A DNA stretch of 64,000 nt from Helicobacter cetorum (GTDB lineage Bacteria > Campylobacterota > Campylobacteria > Campylobacterales > Helicobacteraceae): contig NZ_FZMR01000009.1 of the NCBI RefSeq assembly GCF_900198405.1, forward strand, positions 1 to 64,000. The letters are read 5' to 3'. Positions within the stretch are counted from its first letter, which is position 1. Each line of letters opens with the position of its first letter. Under the pieces are notes generated by a model, which was not told where the DNA came from, did not search any database, and saw only the letters and a list, made by a program, of their open reading frames with translations. Shown one piece after another: positions 59,974 through 64,000 of this stretch. The translations under genes were made by a program, and so were the position numbers.

Positions 59974-60984
59974 ATGTTAAAGTATCCTAAAATTGTTGCT
60001 GAGTTGAGTGCTAATCATAACCAAGATTTAAATCTCGCTAAAGAAAGCATTTATGCCATTAAAGAAAGTGGTGCAGATTTTGTCAAGCTCCAAACCTACA
60101 CGCCAGATTGTATGACCTTAAAAGAAAACCCCTTTATCATTCAAGGCACTTTATGGGATAAAGAAAGCTTGTATGAGTTGTATCAAAAGGCTTCTACACC
60201 CCTAGAGTGGCATGCTGAATTGTTTGAGTTAGCTAGAAAGCTTGATTTAGGAATTTTTAGCTCACCTTTTAGCTTAAAAGCCTTAGAGCTTTTAGAGAGC
60301 TTAGATTGTGCTATGTATAAAATCGCTAGTTTTGAAATTACTGATTTAGAATTGATAAAAAAAGTTGCACACACACAAAAACCCATAATCCTTTCTAGTG
60401 GCATCGCTACACTTACTGAATTACAAGACGCCATTACTTTGTGTAAAGAAGTTGATAATCTTAACATCACGCTTTTAAAATGCGTGAGCGCTTATCCCAG
60501 CAAACTAGAAGACGCTAATCTTTTAAGCATGGTTAAATTAGGCGAAAAATTTGGCGTAAAATTTGGTTTGAGCGACCATACTATCGGCTCACTTTGTCCC
60601 ATTCTAGCCACTACTCTAGGTGCAAGTATGATAGAAAAGCATTTTATTTTAAATAAATCTATACAAACTCCAGATAGTGCCTTTAGCATGGATTTTAACG
60701 AATTTAAGAACATGGTTAAAGAAATCAAACAAAGCATTTTAGCCTTAGGCAAAGAAGAGCCAGAAATTGATAAAGAGACTTTAGAGAAGCGAAGAATCTT
60801 TGCTCGCTCTTTATTTGTGATTAAAGATATTCAAAAAGGCGAAGAATTTAGTAGCGAGAATATCAAGGCGTTGCGCCCAAATCTTGGCCTACACCCCAAA
60901 TTTTACAAAGAAATTTTAGGCAAAAAAGCAACAACATTTTTGAAAGCAAACACCCCATTGCAAGCTGATGATATTAATAATTAA
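59974..60984 (+). CDS. pseI: Pseudaminic acid synthase PseI (NeuB family)
   Basis: PseI condenses a 6-deoxy-diacetamido-altrose with phosphoenolpyruvate to form pseudaminic acid, which decorates flagellins. The 336-residue protein has a NeuB TIM barrel with PKIVAELSANHNQDLNLAKE (residues 5-24), FVKLQTYTPDCMT, KIASFEITDLELIK and FGLSDHTIGSLCPILAT (about 197-213), followed by MIEKHFIL and a C-terminal SAF/antifreeze-like domain (about 270-336). NeuB, legionaminic and pseudaminic synthases look alike; the position after lnt and the ABC gene matches H. pylori HP0178, named pseI. Confidence 0.9.
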   Translation: MLKYPKIVAELSANHNQDLNLAKESIYAIKESGADFVKLQTYTPDCMTLKENPFIIQGTLWDKESLYELYQKASTPLEWHAELFELARKLDLGIFSSPFSLKALELLESLDCAMYKIASFEITDLELIKKVAHTQKPIILSSGIATLTELQDAITLCKEVDNLNITLLKCVSAYPSKLEDANLLSMVKLGEKFGVKFGLSDHTIGSLCPILATTLGASMIEKHFILNKSIQTPDSAFSMDFNEFKNMVKEIKQSILALGKEEPEIDKETLEKRRIFARSLFVIKDIQKGEEFSSENIKALRPNLGLHPKFYKEILGKKATTFLKANTPLQADDINN

Positions 60985-61073
60985 ACATAAAAACAATCTC
61001 ACAAGTTTTTTTAATTCTCCATCTTCTTTAATCTATAAAATAAAATTTTAACCGCCATTATCTGCTTTATTTA

Positions 61074-62285
61074 TCAATAATCATTCCCTACGCTAGGCTG
61101 AATTATATCTAGGGCGTTCTCTCTAGCTATAAAGCCCTTGCTTTGATATTCATGCCAGCCTCCATCACACAAAAACGCATGTTCCCATCCATTCCATAAG
61201 GCATAAAACCACGCCACTGCCCCTCTCCAGCCGGTGCTACAATAAAAAATCACTTTGTCATGCTGATTGAAACCTTGCTTTTCCCAAAGCTTGTAAATTT
61301 CATAAGGGTTTCTTAAGGTGCTATCAGGGTTATAAAAATCGCATGCGTTGCTGTAATGACTGCCTGAAAAGCCCCATAACGCTCCGGGTATTTCGCCCTT
61401 TCTCTCTATATAATCATAATCATTCACATACGCTTGGTATTCCCCCCATGAGCGGATACTGACTAATTTATAGCCCTCTTGCTGTTTTTTTAATGCCTCT
61501 TGTAAAGATAGACAATGGCTCAAATCAGCACACAATAAAGAATGCATTTTTTTAGGCTTGGCATAGTACTTAGTGGTAGGTAAGCCTAATTTTTTCCACG
61601 CTTTTAATCCCCCATCTAAAAAATGCACTTTTCTAACCCCTGCACATTTGAGCGCGAAAAAAGCTCGCATACTCGCAATAATGCTGTGTGAATATAGCAC
61701 CACAAAGCTCTCTTTTTTGATGCCTAGATTGGACAAATTCTCTTGCAAAATACTAGGCTCTTTGAGATTGTATAAAGGTGCACTTTCTAACAAATCAGTA
61801 TCTAAAAAATACGCCCCTTGAATACACTCTGTGCTTTTGGCTAAACTAGAATGTCCCACCTCAAAAACAAGTGTTTCTTCATAATTCATAAGATTGTATA
61901 AAAAAGAGGGCGACACACTCCAATGATAATTTTTTAATTTTTCTAAAGGGTTTTTAAGCTCGTTTTGATAGCTTTTAAAATCCTCAAAAGCTAGAAGTCG
62001 TTGGTTAGAAAAAAAGGGTTTTAAGGCTTGAATCTCTTTTTTTTCTCCATAAAGCAACACTTTACTACCTTCATTGACACCCTTAGAGAGCAAAAAACGC
62101 TTGGAATTTTCTTTAAGACTTTCTAGGAAAGAAAAGCGCAAATGCAAAGCATTTGGCACATGCCCACCCCTTAATGCACCCTCTTTTTTAAACCCATGAA
62201 AAAAGGAATTTTCTTGAGTGTCAACCACCACTATATCAAGCTCATTAATAGCATTTTTAAAGCTATCTAAACCTAAAAAGTCCAA
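61074..62285 (-). CDS. Triple-rhodanese sulfurtransferase with one active-site Cys
   Basis: This 403-residue protein appears to hold three rhodanese folds. The first (residues about 8-115; HVPNALHLRF, KVLLYGEKK) and the second (about 125-235; QGAYFLDTDLL, FVVLYSHSIIASMRAF, HFLDGGLKAWKKLG) lack a Cys in the active-site loop, the second having Ser. The third (about 265-390; GEIPGALWGFSGSHYSNA, VIFYCSTGWRGAVAWF, CDGGWHEYQ) has the catalytic Cys in CSTGWRG. This is the pattern of thiosulfate/3-mercaptopyruvate sulfurtransferases with inactive leading domains. The gene converges on pseI, is 12 bases from asd, and may share its transcript. Confidence 0.87.
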   Translation of the reverse strand: MDFLGLDSFKNAINELDIVVVDTQENSFFHGFKKEGALRGGHVPNALHLRFSFLESLKENSKRFLLSKGVNEGSKVLLYGEKKEIQALKPFFSNQRLLAFEDFKSYQNELKNPLEKLKNYHWSVSPSFLYNLMNYEETLVFEVGHSSLAKSTECIQGAYFLDTDLLESAPLYNLKEPSILQENLSNLGIKKESFVVLYSHSIIASMRAFFALKCAGVRKVHFLDGGLKAWKKLGLPTTKYYAKPKKMHSLLCADLSHCLSLQEALKKQQEGYKLVSIRSWGEYQAYVNDYDYIERKGEIPGALWGFSGSHYSNACDFYNPDSTLRNPYEIYKLWEKQGFNQHDKVIFYCSTGWRGAVAWFYALWNGWEHAFLCDGGWHEYQSKGFIARENALDIIQPSVGNDY

Positions 62286-62297
62286 AAACTCCCTTTT

Positions 62298-63338
62298 TTA
62301 AGAACGCTCAATATAACGCAAGGCGATTTTTAAGGCGTTTGTTGCTGCACCCACTCGTAGCTGGTCTGCGACACAAAAGCAATGCAAGGTCTGTTTGTCA
62401 AACAAATCCTCTCGTATGCGCCCTACAAAAGTGCTATCAGTATTGCTCGCTTTTAATGCCATGGGATAGATATTATTATTCAAATCATCTTGCACCACAA
62501 CATTAGGGGCTTTAGCTAAGACTTCCCTAGCCTCTTTAGCGCTCACTTTTTTAGAAAAACGAATGCTTAAACTCTCGCTATGACTTCGTAATACAGGCAC
62601 ACGCACGCAAGTTGCGCTAATAGCAAAACTAGCTTGCATGATTTTATGGGTCTCATGCACCATTTTTAGTTCTTCTTTAGTGAAACCATTCTCATTAAAA
62701 ACATCAATATGAGGAATCGCATTAAAGGCGATAGGATAAGTGAAGGCATTCGCTCTTAAAACTTGGTTTAAGTCAGTATTAGGGTCTTTTTCTAAAGATT
62801 CTAAAGCTATCTTTAGCTCGCTTTTTAGACTCTCTATGCCTTTATTCCCTGCCCCACTCACTGCTTGATAAGTGCTGACATTCACGCTTTCAATACCAAA
62901 TTCAAGGTGTAAAGGGTTTAAGATTTGCACCATTTGAATCGTAGAACAATTAGGATTAGCGATGATATTAGAGGGAGCGTTAAAAATCTCGCTCGCATTT
63001 ATCTCTGGCACAACTAATGGCACATCTAAATGCAGTCTAAAAAAGCTCGTATTATCAATGACTAGAGCTGTTCTAGCTGCACTAGGAGCAAACATCTCAC
63101 TCACGCTCCCCCCAGCACTAAAAAAAGCAATGTCTATTTCTTCTCTAGCAAAAACTTCATGTGTGGTTTCTAAAACTTCATAATCTGAACCAAATGCTTT
63201 AATAAAACTTCCTGCACTACTTAGGCTTGCTAAAGGCACGAATTTTTTGATAGGAAAAGCACTTTCTTCAAGTCCTTTAATCAGCTCTCTTCCAACCGCT
63301 CCTGTAGCCCCAACAATGGCAATATTATAAGTCTTCAT
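62298..63338 (-). CDS. asd: Aspartate-semialdehyde dehydrogenase Asd
   Basis: Asd reduces aspartyl phosphate to the semialdehyde, feeding lysine/diaminopimelate, threonine and methionine synthesis. From the ATG at 63338 ([20 protein letters not shown]) it has 346 residues, the H. pylori length. The NADP-binding GATGAVG is at the N-terminus, the catalytic Cys in [16 protein letters not shown] (residues about 123-138), and [15 protein letters not shown] and the substrate-binding Arg/His in [20 protein letters not shown] follow. The start overlaps the end of hisS by 14 bases. Confidence 0.96.
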   Translation of the reverse strand: MKTYNIAIVGATGAVGRELIKGLEESAFPIKKFVPLASLSSAGSFIKAFGSDYEVLETTHEVFAREEIDIAFFSAGGSVSEMFAPSAARTALVIDNTSFFRLHLDVPLVVPEINASEIFNAPSNIIANPNCSTIQMVQILNPLHLEFGIESVNVSTYQAVSGAGNKGIESLKSELKIALESLEKDPNTDLNQVLRANAFTYPIAFNAIPHIDVFNENGFTKEELKMVHETHKIMQASFAISATCVRVPVLRSHSESLSIRFSKKVSAKEAREVLAKAPNVVVQDDLNNNIYPMALKASNTDSTFVGRIREDLFDKQTLHCFCVADQLRVGAATNALKIALRYIERS

Positions 63339-64000
63339 CATTTTTTCCAATAATTTCAAGTGCTTTTAACACGCTCAAGCAATTTAACTGCATGCCAGAA
63401 TCCATGTTTTTTAAGCTTAAGGTTTCACTTTCAAATTCTTCTTGTCCTATAATAGCGACAAATTCATGCCCTTTATGATTGGCATAAGAAAAGGGCTTTT
63501 TGAGTTTCACTGCCTCTGGATAAATCTCAGTAAATACTTTACTCTGGCGCAAAAGCTCTGCTAGGCGGTTTGCGTAAGAAAAATACTTTTCCTCCATGCA
63601 CACTAATAACACTTTGGCATTAGTGGAACGCTCATCTAAAAGTTGCATTTCTTCTAAAGCGACTAAAAGCCTATCAATCCCAATAGATGCACCCACGCCT
63701 TGTAAATTTTCTTTAGAAAAATTTTTGGTTAAATTATCATAGCGTCCGCCAGAACACACACTCCCTAAAGAACGCATGTTATTGAGCGTGGTTTCATAGA
63801 CAATACCGGTATAATAGCCTAGCCCCCTAGCAATAGAAAAATCAATCTTATAGAGATTTGGCGATACTTCTAAATCCCCTAGCAGTTGATATAATCTCTC
63901 TAAATCTTCAATACCCTCTTTGATTTGCTTATTGTAGGTTTTTAAAGAGGCTATGCTTGCAAAAAATTCTGTGCTTGTTTGGCTCTTTTGCTTGATTTTT
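63325..64000 (-). CDS. hisS: Histidyl-tRNA synthetase, C-terminal part (gene runs off the window)
   Basis: The frame is open to the right-hand edge, so the N-terminal part of the protein lies beyond the window; about 224 residues are present. The HisRS motif [19 protein letters not shown] (histidine-binding) is intact, followed by [17 protein letters not shown], the motif 3 region [15 protein letters not shown], and the C-terminal anticodon-binding domain ([47 protein letters not shown]) ending NDEDL. It overlaps asd by 14 bases; the order hisS-asd agrees with H. pylori HP1190-HP1189. Confidence 0.95.
   Translation of the reverse strand, partial: KIKQKSQTSTEFFASIASLKTYNKQIKEGIEDLERLYQLLGDLEVSPNLYKIDFSIARGLGYYTGIVYETTLNNMRSLGSVCSGGRYDNLTKNFSKENLQGVGASIGIDRLLVALEEMQLLDERSTNAKVLLVCMEEKYFSYANRLAELLRQSKVFTEIYPEAVKLKKPFSYANHKGHEFVAIIGQEEFESETLSLKNMDSGMQLNCLSVLKALEIIGKNDEDL

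Overview
The window is AT-rich Gram-negative DNA from a gastric Helicobacter, close to H. pylori but probably not H. pylori itself. The evidence is gene content: Hop/Hof/Hor outer-membrane proteins, two FecA receptors, an HpaA-type lipoprotein, an Hcp cysteine-rich Sel1 protein, the KchA channel with its TATGFG filter, pseudaminic acid synthase, and the order lysS-glyA-DUF1882. Many blocks match H. pylori neighbourhoods (numbers from memory: HP1178-1182, HP0807-0811, HP0490-0501, HP0207/HP0210, HP0184-0178, HP1189-1190), but they are joined in a different order. A rearranged relative such as H. cetorum is my best guess; this is inference.

Layout. 1-1357: debris of an IS200/IS605-type element and a decayed restriction-methylation gene. 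1347-7059: nucleoside salvage (deoD, deoB, nupC), an elongator tRNA-Met, an MFS transporter and a TtcA-like tRNA thiolase. 7302-8072: a lone HNH endonuclease. 8232-15355: a FecA receptor with a possible Fur box, a Hop-like protein, acpS-fliL-rsmD-small ORF, a candidate structured RNA and a small Hor-like protein. 15359-25915: potassium channel, rpmB, HpaA-like lipoprotein, mraY-murD, DUF493 and YbgC, two tandem SNF transporters, pldA and an Hcp protein. 26166-27904: an adenine methyltransferase with a broken restriction partner. 27974-31589: a small ORF, gyrB and dnaN. 31666-32780: a wrecked family-8 glycosyltransferase. 32787-39968: second FecA, Mrp, HtpG and a short cytosolic chemoreceptor. 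40153-42719: a DUF262/DUF1524 (GmrSD-like) nuclease with an A9 tract that decides whether a C-terminal domain is added. 43013-52476: three outer-membrane proteins and an AsmA-like protein. Two of these are unusual: a 967-residue protein with two long coiled coils, and a 788-residue protein with an HEYSH metalloprotease motif and a His-rich linker. 52791-64000: SPOR protein, DUF1882, glyA, lysS, cvpA, lnt, an ABC ATPase, pseI, a triple-rhodanese protein, asd and the 3' part of hisS.

Themes. Housekeeping clusters alternate with accessory islands at synteny breaks. The islands hold defence genes (one apparently live nuclease, one live methyltransferase, two wrecked restriction genes), surface proteins, and homopolymer or dinucleotide tracts placed where slippage could switch expression. 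The most interesting candidates are the A9-switched DUF262/DUF1524 gene with a terminator abutting the alternative stop, the coiled-coil adhesin with an A14 promoter tract, the His-rich HEYSH protein with an (AG)12 tract beside its start, and the C/U-rich hairpin RNA at 14257-14370.
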